42,946 nt of DNA. Origin: an uncultured Acidobacteriota bacterium (GTDB lineage Bacteria > Acidobacteriota > Terriglobia > Terriglobales > Acidobacteriaceae). Position numbers and translations under genes: made by a program. Below, one piece after another: positions 7,626-17,286 of this stretch. A model generated the notes under the pieces. That model was not told the DNA's origin. It made no database searches and saw nothing but the letters and a program-made list of their open reading frames with translations. Location: positions 1 through 42,946 of the forward strand of contig CAIQPK010000065.1 in NCBI GenBank assembly GCA_903873705.1. Direction: 5' to 3'. Numbering within the stretch: the first letter of the stretch is position 1; the number at the start of each line of letters is the position of its first letter.

Positions 7626-8768
7626 ATGAAGATCGGCATTACCTGCTATCCCACTTACGGTGGTTCCGGCGTCGTCGCTACCGAGCTTGGCATCGAGCTC
7701 GCCGCGCGCGGCCACGAGATCCACTTCATCACCTACTCGCAGCCCTTCCGCCTCACCGGCCGCGAAGCCAACATCCGGTATCACGAGGTCCCCGTCTCAA
7801 ACTATCCGCTCTTCGAGTACCCGCCGTACGACCTCGCGCTCGCCACCCGCATGGCCGAAGTCGCCGAGTTCTACTCCCTCGATCTGCTGCACGTGCACTA
7901 TGCCATTCCCCACAGCGTAAGCGCCCTCCTCGCCCGCCAGATGATGGCAACCCGAGGCAAGTCGCTACCCTTCATCACCACGCTGCACGGAACAGACATC
8001 ACGCTCGTAGGTCTGGATCGCTCCTACCTCCCCATCACCCGCTTCGGCATCGACGAGTCGGACGGCGTCACCGCAATATCCAGCTACCTCCGCGACCGCA
8101 CCCGGGAGGCCTTCGGCGTAACCCGCGAGATTGAAGTGGTCCGCAACTTCGTCAACTGCGATGTCTACACTCGCAACCCATCCCACGTGGAACGTATGCG
8201 CCCTCGCTACGCGAAACCAGACGAGAAGTTGCTGGTGCATCTCTCCAACTTCCGTCCTGTAAAGCGCGTGCTCGATGTCGTCGAGATCTTCGCCCGCGTA
8301 GCCCGCGAAATGCCCGCGCGATTGATGCTCATAGGCGACGGTCCGGAGCGCTCGGCCGCCGAGCACCTCGCCCTGCGTTACGGAATAGCCAACCGCATTC
8401 ACTTCCTGGGCAAGCAGGACAACGTGAACGACCTGCTGCCGCTCGCTGACCTCATGCTGATGCCCAGCGAGATGGAGTCTTTCGGACTCGCCGCCCTCGA
8501 GGCCATGGCTTGCCGGGTTCCGTCCATATCGACAAACGTCGGCGGTGTACCGGAACTGATCGACGATGGAGTCAACGGCCTGCTCTTCCCCGTCGGCGAC
8601 GTGGATGCGATGGGACAAGCTGCGATCGACCTGCTGGGCGATGCCCAGAGGCTCGAACAGATGGCCTCCACAGCACGCCGCACCGCGCAGGACCACTTCT
8701 GCGCGTCGCGCATCATCCCGCATTACGAGACCTATTACCAGACCGTGCTCGACCGCTCCCGCGGCTGA
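7626..8768 (+). CDS. bshA: N-acetyl-alpha-D-glucosaminyl L-malate synthase BshA
   Basis: BshA is a GT4 retaining glycosyltransferase joining GlcNAc from UDP-GlcNAc to L-malate, the first step of bacillithiol synthesis in the cytosol. Its N-terminus is distinctive: [20 protein letters not shown], then [15 protein letters not shown]. The ATG at 7626 starts exactly at this conserved sequence; the upstream in-frame ATG at 7602 is less likely. Other motifs are [32 protein letters not shown] and the GT4 donor-site [18 protein letters not shown]. At 380 residues it has normal length. The bacilliredoxin at 1050 supports a working bacillithiol system. No BshB (LmbE-type) or BshC is in this window; the adjacent deacetylase belongs to another family. 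Confidence 0.92.
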   Translation: MKIGITCYPTYGGSGVVATELGIELAARGHEIHFITYSQPFRLTGREANIRYHEVPVSNYPLFEYPPYDLALATRMAEVAEFYSLDLLHVHYAIPHSVSALLARQMMATRGKSLPFITTLHGTDITLVGLDRSYLPITRFGIDESDGVTAISSYLRDRTREAFGVTREIEVVRNFVNCDVYTRNPSHVERMRPRYAKPDEKLLVHLSNFRPVKRVLDVVEIFARVAREMPARLMLIGDGPERSAAEHLALRYGIANRIHFLGKQDNVNDLLPLADLMLMPSEMESFGLAALEAMACRVPSISTNVGGVPELIDDGVNGLLFPVGDVDAMGQAAIDLLGDAQRLEQMASTARRTAQDHFCASRIIPHYETYYQTVLDRSRG

Positions 8769-8892
8769 CTCCGGCCCAACGAATCAGCAGTATTAACCTC
8801 GCGGATGCCCGTAAACCGATCGCCCGCGTCCAACTCCTTAGAGCGCAGTAGGCTCACAAGTATGGCGTATTAGCGCCGCAGGAGGACGCTCC

Positions 8893-9750
8893 GTGAAGAT
8901 CACCACTTACTCGCTCGCTGGACTCGCCACAGGTGCGCTCTTCCTGCTGGCCAGCCCCGCCATCGCTCAGATGTCCGGAACCTCGCACCCGGAGTCGCTT
9001 GACGACGACATCACCGTCGCGGCGCCGCAGAAGAATACGGTTCCCGTTGCGCAGCCGGCTCCTCAGCCAGCCGTGCAGGAAGTGTACGTCGCTCCTGCGC
9101 CAACTGCCCATCCGCGTGGGCTAGTTCGTTCCCGCCCGGCGGAAGACCCCGATGCGGGCATCGTCACCTCATATCCCTATATCGAGAACGCCCTCTCCGA
9201 AGGCACACAGTTCCGCGCCCGGCTGGTCGGCCCACTCTCCACTCAGGACACCAAGGCCGGCTCCCACTTCATCGCCATCCTCTCGCATAATGTCGAACAC
9301 AATGGCAAAGTAATCCTGCCGGCTGGCGCCAGTGTAGAAGGCCGCGTGACCCAGGTCCGCAGCGGCAAGCGCATCACCGGTGGCGCGGCAATGCACCTTG
9401 AGCCCGAATCGGTAACGCTGCCTGATGGCACGCAGTACCGCATCAGCGCCCGGCTTATCGACCTTGACTCCGGCCACAACTCGCACGTCAATGACGAGGG
9501 CACCATCGTGGGCGGCAACCATACCAAGGGCCACGTAGTCACACTGGCCGCCACCACCGGCGGTGGCGCGGTCACCGGAGCCGTACTCGGTGGCGGCGTC
9601 GGAGCGGCCGTCGGAGCAGGAATTGGTGCGGGTGTAGGAACGGTCCTCTGGCTCAACCAGGATCGTCAGCAGACGCTCGAAGTCGGCTCCGAACTCGTCT
9701 TCACCCTGAACCGCCCGATGGATCTGACGCCTGCGAACACGTGGCGCTAA
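8893..9750 (+). CDS. Secreted protein with glycine-zipper segment
   Basis: The start is GTG at 8893 with a strong AGGAGG eight bases upstream. A signal peptide (about residues 1-26, ending ASPAIAQ) is followed by a Pro/Ala/Val-rich linker. A beta-rich domain (about 95-195) contains GTQFRARLVGPLSTQDTKAG and VILPAGASVEGRV, reminiscent of VirB10/TrbI-like folds. A glycine zipper, GGGAVTGAVLGGGVGAAVGA (about 238-257) plus GIGAGVGTVL, follows, then the strand ELVFTLNRPMDL. An outer-membrane or periplasmic location is inferred. It ends tail-to-tail with the kinase gene, with no base between the two stop codons. Function unknown. Confidence 0.78.
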   Translation: MKITTYSLAGLATGALFLLASPAIAQMSGTSHPESLDDDITVAAPQKNTVPVAQPAPQPAVQEVYVAPAPTAHPRGLVRSRPAEDPDAGIVTSYPYIENALSEGTQFRARLVGPLSTQDTKAGSHFIAILSHNVEHNGKVILPAGASVEGRVTQVRSGKRITGGAAMHLEPESVTLPDGTQYRISARLIDLDSGHNSHVNDEGTIVGGNHTKGHVVTLAATTGGGAVTGAVLGGGVGAAVGAGIGAGVGTVLWLNQDRQQTLEVGSELVFTLNRPMDLTPANTWR

Positions 9751-12213
9751 CTAGTCACTCACTTGGGACAGCAAGCGCTTCCAGTTCTTCTGGTTGCGCC
9801 TGTAGCTCTTTTTGAGGTCTTCGAGAATGCGCTGGAAATCGCCATTGTCCTGCACATTTCGCCACGCAGGATTCTTGCTGAACCATGGATAATTCTCATT
9901 GCCCAGATAGATCGAGCGACGCAGCCAGTGAAGCGCTTCGGAAGCATCACCTTCCACTGCAAAGTAGGTGGCAAGTCGGTACGCCATTTCGCTGTCAGCT
10001 TCTGCGGCGGATAGCGTCTCTTCCAGAATGAACTCTGCTGCCTTCTGGCGTTCGCCCATCTGCACGTAACACATGGCGATGGTGGGAAAAACAATACGGA
10101 GCGACGCATCGTCCTGTATCACGCGCTCGAGCGTCTCGACAGCTTGAGCCAAGTGCCCAAGGCGCATTTGCTGATAGCCGCGCGAGATACGCAGCAGCGG
10201 TTGACGCGGCTCCAGCGTCAAGCCCTTCGTGATCTCATCGCCAGCAAGCTCCAACTGGTTCTGATATTGGTAAACGCGAGCGCGGTGGTTATAGATCACG
10301 GGGGCATTGGATGGATTTAGGCGCAGCGACTTGTTGAACTGATCCAGCGCGTCCTCATACATGCCATCGATGCGCAGCGTAATACCCGCAAGGTTGTGAA
10401 CGTTCCAGTCGTTCTTGGCCGTCTGAAGCAGGCGCTCGATGCCATGCCGCGCGCTCTCCTTCTCACCGCGCGAGAGCAGCATGTAAGTGCGATACAGGTT
10501 CGCTTCGACTGAGGACGAGTCAAGCGACAGCGCGCGGTCAAACGAACGGCGCGCTTCCAGCACGTGCATCTGGCCGCCAAGGCCGTGGCGCGCGTACTGC
10601 AAATGAGTGATGCCCAGGCCGGACCACGCCGGGGAGTAATCGGCATCGCGCTCCACCACGGTTTCGAACATGCTCAACGCACGATCCAGGTCCTTGCGCT
10701 TGCCCGTCCGCGACATGAACGAGGACAACAGCGCGCGCGCTTGCAGGTAGTCTTCTGAAGCATCGCGAACCAGAGAGGTCTGTCCGCTGCTTGAGACATC
10801 GAACTCGCCCACTCCGTGCAGTTCGGCGAAGACCTGGTCACAGACCTCCGTCTGCACGGCGATCAGGTCGAAGGAAGCCACATTGATCGATCCTCCCGTT
10901 CGGACACTCTGTCCGGCAACGTCGAGCATCTGCCAGTTCAGGTCAAAGCCCTTGTCCGACCGCAGAAAACTCCCGGCCAGCACATAGCGCACGAGGAGCT
11001 TGCGGCCAACGCTCAGCGGATCCAGCAATTGAGTCGGCACGTTCATCAACGCGCTCGACGGCCTCACGACCAGCGACGGTACCCGGGCCAGCCTCGCCGC
11101 CAGGGCGTCTGCCAGCGCGTACCCGTAGAGGCGCGTCACGTCAGGTGGGCCGAGGTTGACGAACGGCAGGACAACGAGGCTGTTCTGCGTGGTCGCGACA
11201 TTGGCTCCGCTTTCCCGAAAACGCTCTGCCAGCATGGAAAGAATGCCGGTCGAGCGTTTCTCTTCCTCGGGCGTTTCCAGATCGATCCGCTGCTGCGCCG
11301 GCATGTTCGTTGCGCCTTCGCCGGGCATGGAAACCGAGTCGAGTTGCAACGCCTTCAAAACCGTCTTCAGGCCCTCACGCACTTCAGCAGCCGAGCTGAA
11401 TCGCTCCGCCGGCTGCTTCTTCAGGCAGCCGAGAATCACGCTTTCCAGTTCGACGGGGATGTCGGGGACGAGGTCGCGCAGCGGCGGTGGCTCTGCAAAT
11501 TGGATCGCCCGGATACTCTGTAGTTCCTGCGCATCCGGCCGATGAAAGGGGTGCTGTCCCGTTACCATTTCGTACAAGATCAGACCGAGAGCAAAAATGT
11601 CGCTTTGCACACTGCTCTGGCCGGTTACAAACTGTTCGGGCGCCATGTAGGCGATGGTTCCACCCCGGGCCGTGTAGGTCGCCCCGGGCGGCGGCACGAT
11701 CGGCTCACCATGTAGTGCCGGGTCGAAGTCAGCCTGCCCACGCTTGAGTTGGCGCGCAAGGCCGAAATCCAGAATCTTGATCAGGCCGCCGTCGGTCAGC
11801 ATCACGTTGGCCGGCTTCAGGTCGCGATGAAATATGCCCAGGTTGTGTGCCGCAGCCAGACCGTCCGATATCTGGATTCCGCTGGAGAGCACGAGCTGTG
11901 TGCTTGCCGGCCTCTCTGCGATGACCTTATCCAGTGACTTGCCCGGGATGTACTGCATCACGATGTAGGCTTCGTCGTCAGTTTCGCCTACCTCATAAAT
12001 GGAGCAGACGTTCGGATGATCGATAGCCGAAGCCAACCGCGCCTCGCGCAACTGGGTCGTGCGTACCTGCTCGGGCGTCTGGGTTCCGCGGGTCAGCAAC
12101 TTAAGCACAACCGGCCGCTGCAGCTGTGTATCGTTGGCTAGATACACGACGCCGCTGCCGCCAGCGCCAATCCTACGGACGAACTCATATTGTTTAATGA
12201 CGCGGCGTTTCAC
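9751..12213 (-). CDS. Ser/Thr protein kinase with TolB-like segment and TPR repeats
   Basis: This 820-residue Hanks-type kinase has its catalytic domain at about 8-280: glycine loop GAGGSG (16-21), ATP Lys K38 (VVLKLL), C-helix Glu near 57, HRDLKPANV with D131, DFG at 149-151, then YMAPEQF in the activation segment. After a linker, the segment LVVLPFVNLGPPDVTRLYGY resembles the TolB-like region often found in bacterial kinases and adenylate cyclases. The C-terminal half (about 490-780) contains TPR-like repeats (YSPAWSGLGITHLQYARHGL, NWNVHNLAGITLRIDGMYED). No transmembrane helix is apparent, so it is probably cytosolic. All catalytic residues are present. Targets unknown. Confidence 0.92.
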   Translation of the reverse strand: MKRRVIKQYEFVRRIGAGGSGVVYLANDTQLQRPVVLKLLTRGTQTPEQVRTTQLREARLASAIDHPNVCSIYEVGETDDEAYIVMQYIPGKSLDKVIAERPASTQLVLSSGIQISDGLAAAHNLGIFHRDLKPANVMLTDGGLIKILDFGLARQLKRGQADFDPALHGEPIVPPPGATYTARGGTIAYMAPEQFVTGQSSVQSDIFALGLILYEMVTGQHPFHRPDAQELQSIRAIQFAEPPPLRDLVPDIPVELESVILGCLKKQPAERFSSAAEVREGLKTVLKALQLDSVSMPGEGATNMPAQQRIDLETPEEEKRSTGILSMLAERFRESGANVATTQNSLVVLPFVNLGPPDVTRLYGYALADALAARLARVPSLVVRPSSALMNVPTQLLDPLSVGRKLLVRYVLAGSFLRSDKGFDLNWQMLDVAGQSVRTGGSINVASFDLIAVQTEVCDQVFAELHGVGEFDVSSSGQTSLVRDASEDYLQARALLSSFMSRTGKRKDLDRALSMFETVVERDADYSPAWSGLGITHLQYARHGLGGQMHVLEARRSFDRALSLDSSSVEANLYRTYMLLSRGEKESARHGIERLLQTAKNDWNVHNLAGITLRIDGMYEDALDQFNKSLRLNPSNAPVIYNHRARVYQYQNQLELAGDEITKGLTLEPRQPLLRISRGYQQMRLGHLAQAVETLERVIQDDASLRIVFPTIAMCYVQMGERQKAAEFILEETLSAAEADSEMAYRLATYFAVEGDASEALHWLRRSIYLGNENYPWFSKNPAWRNVQDNGDFQRILEDLKKSYRRNQKNWKRLLSQVSD

Positions 12214-12512
12214 ACGCTAATTATGGCAGCTTCGTTGTGCTTTTAATGTGGAAGCTCGCTTCGGAGTAAGCCATCTCTAAAATCGAATTTGTCTGCCTAC
12301 AACGTTTCACGAAGCAAGTGACGCCGAAGTTGCATTGGGCTAAATCCCGCTGTACTACTACATTCGAACAGGGCTGGTGTGGAGCAAATTACTGCCATGG
12401 GCTCGTGTGCCCTGGGTTTCGGGCCTTCTCAAAACAATAGCGTTCGCTACCGCCTGTCGAGTCTTATCCGGCCGAACATCGCATCTCTAACGACAGGGAC
12501 GAAGCTGGCGGC
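12214..12512. other. Intergenic region between divergent kinase and response-regulator genes
   Basis: This roughly 300-base gap should hold both promoters. No strong -35/-10 pair, hairpin terminator or repeat stands out. A short GTTTCACG (12304-12311) resembles the first bases of repeat family 1, but the match does not extend. Confidence 0.5.
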
Positions 12513-12995
12513 ATGATCAAATTTGAAAATGAAACACAGCCTTTTCCGGTTAACCTGCATCACACCTCATTTAGCGGGCTTGTGCGCGAAGCACAGCAAC
12601 GTAAGAATGACTCACGGGATCGCATGACGCCTACTGTTCTATTGATCGACGACAATGCCGTCCAGGCCGCCACACGCCAGACAATTCTTAAACGGGCCGG
12701 GTATTTTGTTATCGCCGTCCTGAGCCCTGAGCGGGCCCTGGAACAGTTTCGGAACAACGAGTTCCCAGCTGAAATCGACCTCATCATCACCGACCACGTC
12801 ATGCCCGGGATGAACGGCAACGAATTTGTAAGGAAAATCCGCGAATTTGCACCCGACGTTCCCGTTCTGGTCATCAGTGGCATGGAAGAGGCAGAAGCCG
12901 AGTATGAGGGGCTCAATACTCATTTCCGTCTGAAGCCGCTCTTGCCCGACAATCTGCTCGCCAGCGTGCACCGCTTGGCTCATCACACCGAATAG
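12513..12995 (+). CDS. Single-domain response regulator (receiver only)
   Basis: The CheY-like receiver has the acidic pair in VLLIDDNAVQ, the phospho-acceptor Asp in IITDHVMPGMNGNEF, the switch residue in VLVISG, and the conserved Lys in FRLKPL. There is no output domain. The reading frame opens at ATG 12513 (160 residues), but the first 37 residues are not part of the fold. ATG 12624 (MTPTVLLIDDN) would give a standard receiver of about 123 residues; neither start has a strong ribosome-binding site. A partner histidine kinase is not in the window; the divergent Ser/Thr kinase is the only signalling neighbour. Confidence 0.85.
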   Translation: MIKFENETQPFPVNLHHTSFSGLVREAQQRKNDSRDRMTPTVLLIDDNAVQAATRQTILKRAGYFVIAVLSPERALEQFRNNEFPAEIDLIITDHVMPGMNGNEFVRKIREFAPDVPVLVISGMEEAEAEYEGLNTHFRLKPLLPDNLLASVHRLAHHTE

Positions 12996-13063
12996 TGAGG
13001 CGAATCACACCGCTCACCCCCAGAGTTTGAGAGAATAGGCGTTGAAGGAATTCTGCGCGCCCC

Positions 13064-15118
13064 ATGCCTCATCCCATGCCGTCTTTCGGCAGCTTTTCAT
13101 TGATCCTCGCGCTTGCGCTGTGTGTGTATTCACTGGCTGCAGGCGCGCTTGCGCTCTACGCCATTGCTCACGGAAAGCCCCTCGCAGTTCCCCCGGAGCG
13201 GCTGCGTGAAACGGCGCGCCGAGCCGGTATCGCCAGCTTTGTAGCAGTCACCGGTGCTGCGGTGGCGCTGGTATGGGCTTCCTTCACCAACGATTACTCC
13301 GTTGCCTACATCCTGCACCACACCAATCGTGATCTTAATGCGGCTTACAAGTTCTCGGCCCTGTGGTCGGGACAGGAAGGGTCGCTACTGCTTTGGGCCT
13401 GGCTGCTCGCGGCATATGGCTTCGTTCTGCGCGTGCGGCACAAGGTTGATGTAACCCTTTCGGCCTACGCCTCAACCATCCTGGCCGGTGTACAGATCTT
13501 CTTCTTGCTGCTGCTGAACTTTGCCGCTCCTCCCTTCTCCATCGCACCGGGCCCAGTCGCCAATGATGGCTTCGGACTGAATCCGCTGTTGCAATATCCG
13601 GAGATGGTCATCCATCCGCCGATGCTGTATCTCGGCTACGTCGGATTTACGATTCCCTTCGCCTTCGCCCTCGGCGCGCTTATGATGCGCTACCCGGGAG
13701 AAAAGTGGATCCACATCACGCGCCGCTGGACGATGGTGACTTGGCTGTTCCTCACCTGCGGCATCTGCCTGGGCATGCATTGGGCCTACGCCGTGCTGGG
13801 CTGGGGAGGCTACTGGGGATGGGACCCGGTGGAAAATGCCAGCTTCCTTCCCTGGCTCACCGGCACAGCTTTCCTGCACTCGGTCATGATGCAGGAAAAA
13901 CGCGGCATGATGAAGGCGTGGAATGTCTGGCTTATTTTTGCCACGTTCATGCTGTCGATTCTGGGCACGTTGCTGACGCGCTCAGGCATCGTCAGTTCCG
14001 TTCACGCATTCGCACAGAGTTCAATTGGGAACTGGTTTACGACCTTTCTGGTCATCGTGTTCGTCATTTGCCTGTTCACGTTCTTCTATCAACGCGACCA
14101 CTTACGCTCCGAGAACAAGCTGGAGTCGCTGGTCTCGCGCGAGTCGAGCTTCCTGTTCAATAACCTTATCCTTCTGGCCGCCTGCTTTACGGTCCTCTGG
14201 GGAACGCTGTTCCCCGTGCTGAGCGAGTTTTACGATGGGTCGAAAGTCACGATGGGGCCGCCGTACTTCAACCGCGTGATGGTCCCGGTCGGCTTGCTGC
14301 TGATCCTGCTCACTGGGGCCGGCCCGCTGCTGCCGTGGCGATCCACCTCTTTCCGCGCTATTCGACGTAACTTCGTTTTGCCCTGCATTGCCATTGTGGC
14401 CACCGCTATCGTCTGCATGGCCGCGGGCGTTCGACCCTGGCAGGACGATGACGCCAGCGGCGGCATTTACGCGCTGGTGTGCTTCGCACTTAGCGCTGGA
14501 GTGATCACGGCCATTGGGGCCGAATTCCTGCGTGGCGCCGGCGTCGTGCGCACGCAGTCAGGCAGGAACCTGTTTTCCTCCGGCATCCTGCTCGTACGCC
14601 GCAATACCCGCCGCTACGGCGGCTACCTGATCCACTTCGGCGTCATCGTCATGTTCATCGGGCTGGCTGGGTCGGCCTTCAACCAGTCGAAGGAACTGGA
14701 GATGAGTTTCGGCGACACTATCCAGTTGGGCAACTGGCGCATCGTTTGCCAAAGCTACTCGCAGGATTCGAACGCGAACTTCGATACCGACTTCGCGCTT
14801 CTTGACGTCTACCACGGCAACAAAAAAGTTACGCAGCTGACCCCTGAACGACGCTTTTACACGGCATCTCAGACGACCTCCACGATGGTAGCCATCCACT
14901 CGACGCTAGCCCGAGACATTTACATCGTCTTCGAAGGCCGTAACCCTGACACCGACAGACCCATCATCAAGGTCTTCCTCAATCCACTGGTGAACTGGAT
15001 CTGGATCGGCGTATTTATCGTCATCCTGGGCACGGGCATTGCGCTGACTCCACCGCTCCTTCCCGTGGCGCGACGGGTGGAAGTTCCCACGGCTGCGGCT
15101 GAGGCTGCTCATGCTTAG
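13064..15118 (+). CDS. ccmF: Cytochrome c maturation protein CcmF (heme lyase subunit)
   Basis: CcmF, with CcmH, attaches heme from holo-CcmE to apocytochrome c on the outer face of the inner membrane. The 684-residue polytopic protein has the tryptophan-rich WWD heme-handling motif at about 247-264 (GWGGYWGWDPVENASFLPWL) and membrane histidines such as IHPPMLYLGY (H186) and GMHWAYAVLG (H239). A periplasmic beta-rich segment (about 530-640) precedes the last helix. Its last eight bases overlap ccmH, indicating translational coupling in a ccmF-ccmH-mini-ccmI operon. CcmA-E are elsewhere. Confidence 0.95.
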   Translation: MPHPMPSFGSFSLILALALCVYSLAAGALALYAIAHGKPLAVPPERLRETARRAGIASFVAVTGAAVALVWASFTNDYSVAYILHHTNRDLNAAYKFSALWSGQEGSLLLWAWLLAAYGFVLRVRHKVDVTLSAYASTILAGVQIFFLLLLNFAAPPFSIAPGPVANDGFGLNPLLQYPEMVIHPPMLYLGYVGFTIPFAFALGALMMRYPGEKWIHITRRWTMVTWLFLTCGICLGMHWAYAVLGWGGYWGWDPVENASFLPWLTGTAFLHSVMMQEKRGMMKAWNVWLIFATFMLSILGTLLTRSGIVSSVHAFAQSSIGNWFTTFLVIVFVICLFTFFYQRDHLRSENKLESLVSRESSFLFNNLILLAACFTVLWGTLFPVLSEFYDGSKVTMGPPYFNRVMVPVGLLLILLTGAGPLLPWRSTSFRAIRRNFVLPCIAIVATAIVCMAAGVRPWQDDDASGGIYALVCFALSAGVITAIGAEFLRGAGVVRTQSGRNLFSSGILLVRRNTRRYGGYLIHFGVIVMFIGLAGSAFNQSKELEMSFGDTIQLGNWRIVCQSYSQDSNANFDTDFALLDVYHGNKKVTQLTPERRFYTASQTTSTMVAIHSTLARDIYIVFEGRNPDTDRPIIKVFLNPLVNWIWIGVFIVILGTGIALTPPLLPVARRVEVPTAAAEAAHA

Positions 15119-15599
15119 GCGCTGCCTGCACGTCCTAGCCATCTGCGTTTTCGCGCTCACCGTGCTGGGTGCCAGCTCCGACGACACCCGCGTCGACAAG
15201 ATCGGCCACAAGCTGGTCTGTCAGTGCGGCTGCGGCCAAATCCTGATGGAGTGTAACCACGTCGGGTGTCCGGTTTCACCAGTGATGATTGACGAACTAA
15301 AGGCACAAGTCGCCGCCGGCCTTGCGGAGACTGTTGTGCTCAAATTCTTTATTACCAAGTACGGTCCCATTTCCCTTGCTGCGCCGATGCGCGGCGGCTT
15401 CGACAACGTTGCGTGGATCGTTCCGTTCGCCGTCCTGCTGCTGGCTACCGTCGGCGTTGCGTTCCTGATCCGGTATTGGAGGAAGCGCCATGCAGGACTT
15501 CCCGCACCGTCGAGTGTCGGAACCGCAGCACTGCCACTGCCTTCGGTGCAGGACCGGATTCGCCGCGAGACTGACTACGACAACTGGAGCGAAAAATAA
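15111..15599 (+). CDS. ccmH: CcmH-type thiol reductase, variant cysteine motif
   Basis: The protein has 162 residues, with an N-terminal signal or anchor (5-22), a periplasmic CcmH/CycL/Ccl2 domain and a transmembrane helix at about 102-123, then a cytoplasmic tail. CcmH keeps apocytochrome Cys residues reduced for heme ligation. Instead of the canonical LRCxxC, the site reads KLVCQCGCGQ, with ECNHVGC after it (C37, C39, C41, C48, C53): a cluster of CxC spacings. I believe this variant is usual in this part of the tree, but it differs from the textbook enzyme. The start overlaps ccmF by eight bases; the stop overlaps the next ATG by one. Confidence 0.9.
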   Translation: MLRRCLHVLAICVFALTVLGASSDDTRVDKIGHKLVCQCGCGQILMECNHVGCPVSPVMIDELKAQVAAGLAETVVLKFFITKYGPISLAAPMRGGFDNVAWIVPFAVLLLATVGVAFLIRYWRKRHAGLPAPSSVGTAALPLPSVQDRIRRETDYDNWSEK

Positions 15600-15874
15600 T
15601 GGCTGCCGCCCAGACCCTGCTTGGACCCGTTCTTCTGTTGGTCGCATGCTTCGCATTCGTCTTCTGGCCCCAGGAAAAACTGTCCGCCGAGGTCGAAAAG
15701 ACCCGCCTGGATTACCTGCGTGAACGAAAAGATGTGATCTACGAAAATCTTCGCGATCTCAACTTCGAGTTTCGTGCCGGAAAATATCCGGAAGAGGACT
15801 ACCTGCAACAGCGGACAACGCTGGAGGCCGAAGCCTCTACCGTCGTAAGCGAAATGGAAGCGCTGGGGGGATAG
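15599..15874 (+). CDS. Short CcmI-like membrane protein
   Basis: This 91-residue protein has one N-terminal transmembrane helix (about 5-23) followed by a charged coiled-coil-prone tail, VEKTRLDYLRERKDVIYENL and LNFEFRAGKYPEEDYLQQRT. It matches the membrane-proximal part of CcmI (helix plus the RDL-x-FE-x-GK-x-EEDY segment) but lacks the TPR domain that presents apocytochromes. Position directly after ccmH (1-base overlap) supports a role in cytochrome c maturation. Confidence 0.8.
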   Translation: MAAAQTLLGPVLLLVACFAFVFWPQEKLSAEVEKTRLDYLRERKDVIYENLRDLNFEFRAGKYPEEDYLQQRTTLEAEASTVVSEMEALGG

Positions 15875-15972
15875 TGCATCGCACATGAGTCAGGAAGACC
15901 CGATCCTGCCTTCAACTGTGACCGAGATCACAGAACCGCGACACATCAGCGCCTTTGCTGAAGTATCCTTAG

Positions 15973-17286
15973 GTGGTGCTCCATTCTTATCGCATCTTCC
16001 GCCTCGCTCCCCTCGCGCTGCTTCTCGCACTGCCCGCCTTTGCTGCCGAACCGATCACCGGCACCGTCACCAATAAGACGACCAACAAACCCGCCGTGGG
16101 TGACGAGGTCGTGCTGATTCGCCTTCAGCAGGGCATGCAGGAGTCGACGCGTACCACCACCGACTCCAAGGGACACTTCTCCCTGGCTGTGCCCGACGAG
16201 GGCATTCACCTCGTCCGCGTGACACACGACAAGGCTAATTACTTTCGTCCCGCGCCTCCGGGCACACAGTCAGTCGAGCTCGAGGTCTTCAACGCCGCTG
16301 CCAAGGTAAAAGGTGTCACCAGCGAAGCGGACGTAATGCGCATCCAGACCGACCCCGGCGATAAGAAGCTGCATATCGTGGAAAATTTCTTCGTCAAGAA
16401 CGAGTCGTCGCCCCCGCTAACACAGTATTCCGATCGCCCGTTCGAGTTTATTCTCCCGGACGGTGTCACCATTGAAGGCTCCGCGGCACTGGCGCCCGGC
16501 GGCATGCCGGTCCAGGCACAACCCACGCCGTTGCCCGAGAAGGGCCACTACACGTTCCTGTTCCCCATCCGGCCGGGCGAAACCCGCTTCCAGGTCACCT
16601 ATTCTGTGCCCTATAACGGGAGTTTCACCTTCGCGCCAAACCCCTCGCTCGCGACCGACACCATCGCGATCATGCTGCCCAAGAGCATGACGTTCAAGGC
16701 GCAGTCGGGTGCGTCTTATAACGCCGTAACCGATGAGCTCAATGCGCAAACCTTCGTTGCACGCAACGTGCAGCCGGGGCAAACGCTGAGCTTCAGCCTC
16801 TCGGGTGCCGGGCAACTCCCGCGGGAGACTGACCAGTCCGACCAGAACGCGGGCCCGGGCGGGACCACACCCGCCGATGCTAATGCCGGTGCCGGCGTAG
16901 ACGCCAGCGGCAACCCCGATACCACCAAGTTCGGCGGCGGCATGGGCAAGCCGATCGACCCTGACGCTGACCATGACCCGTGGGCCAAGTACAAGTGGTG
17001 GATCCTCGGCAGCCTTGCGCTTCTTCTGGCAGCTGCCGCGGGCGTGATGTTGCGCGGCCCTGGCCTGACCCCGGCTACGGCGTCACCGTACCCTCCCGCG
17101 CCCTCCTTCGGCGACCAAAGGAACGCGCTGCAACAGGCCTTGAAGGAAGAGCTTTTCGCACTCGAGACGGACCGCCTGCAGAACAAGATCAGCGAAGAGG
17201 ATTACGCTGCTCATAAAAGCGCACTTAACCTCATCCTGTTGCGCTCGCTCGACCGCAATGCAGCCTCCGCGCCGGGGCAGCTATGA
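15973..17286 (+). CDS. Exported membrane-anchored protein with Ig-like/carboxypeptidase-regulatory domain
   Basis: The start codon is probably GTG at 15973 (the adjacent GTG at 15976 is equally possible). The 437-residue protein has a signal peptide (about 1-25, ending ALPAFAAE), a CarboxypepD-regulatory-like beta domain (26-110: ITGTVTNKTTNKPAVGDEVV), a middle beta-rich domain, a Gly/Asp-rich linker and a transmembrane helix near 343-362. The cytoplasmic tail ends LETDRLQNKISEEDYAAHKS. That tail resembles the CcmI-like protein two genes upstream (KYPEEDYLQQRTTLE). It is followed by a DUF4149 gene overlapping by four bases (ATGA). A role in cytochrome c assembly is suggested by position only. 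Confidence 0.8.
   Translation: MVLHSYRIFRLAPLALLLALPAFAAEPITGTVTNKTTNKPAVGDEVVLIRLQQGMQESTRTTTDSKGHFSLAVPDEGIHLVRVTHDKANYFRPAPPGTQSVELEVFNAAAKVKGVTSEADVMRIQTDPGDKKLHIVENFFVKNESSPPLTQYSDRPFEFILPDGVTIEGSAALAPGGMPVQAQPTPLPEKGHYTFLFPIRPGETRFQVTYSVPYNGSFTFAPNPSLATDTIAIMLPKSMTFKAQSGASYNAVTDELNAQTFVARNVQPGQTLSFSLSGAGQLPRETDQSDQNAGPGGTTPADANAGAGVDASGNPDTTKFGGGMGKPIDPDADHDPWAKYKWWILGSLALLLAAAAGVMLRGPGLTPATASPYPPAPSFGDQRNALQQALKEELFALETDRLQNKISEEDYAAHKSALNLILLRSLDRNAASAPGQL

Noticed and set aside
15885-16076. Possible 63-codon gene before the exported beta-domain protein
   Set aside because: No ribosome-binding site; overlaps the signal-peptide region of the real gene; Arg/Pro/Ser-rich.
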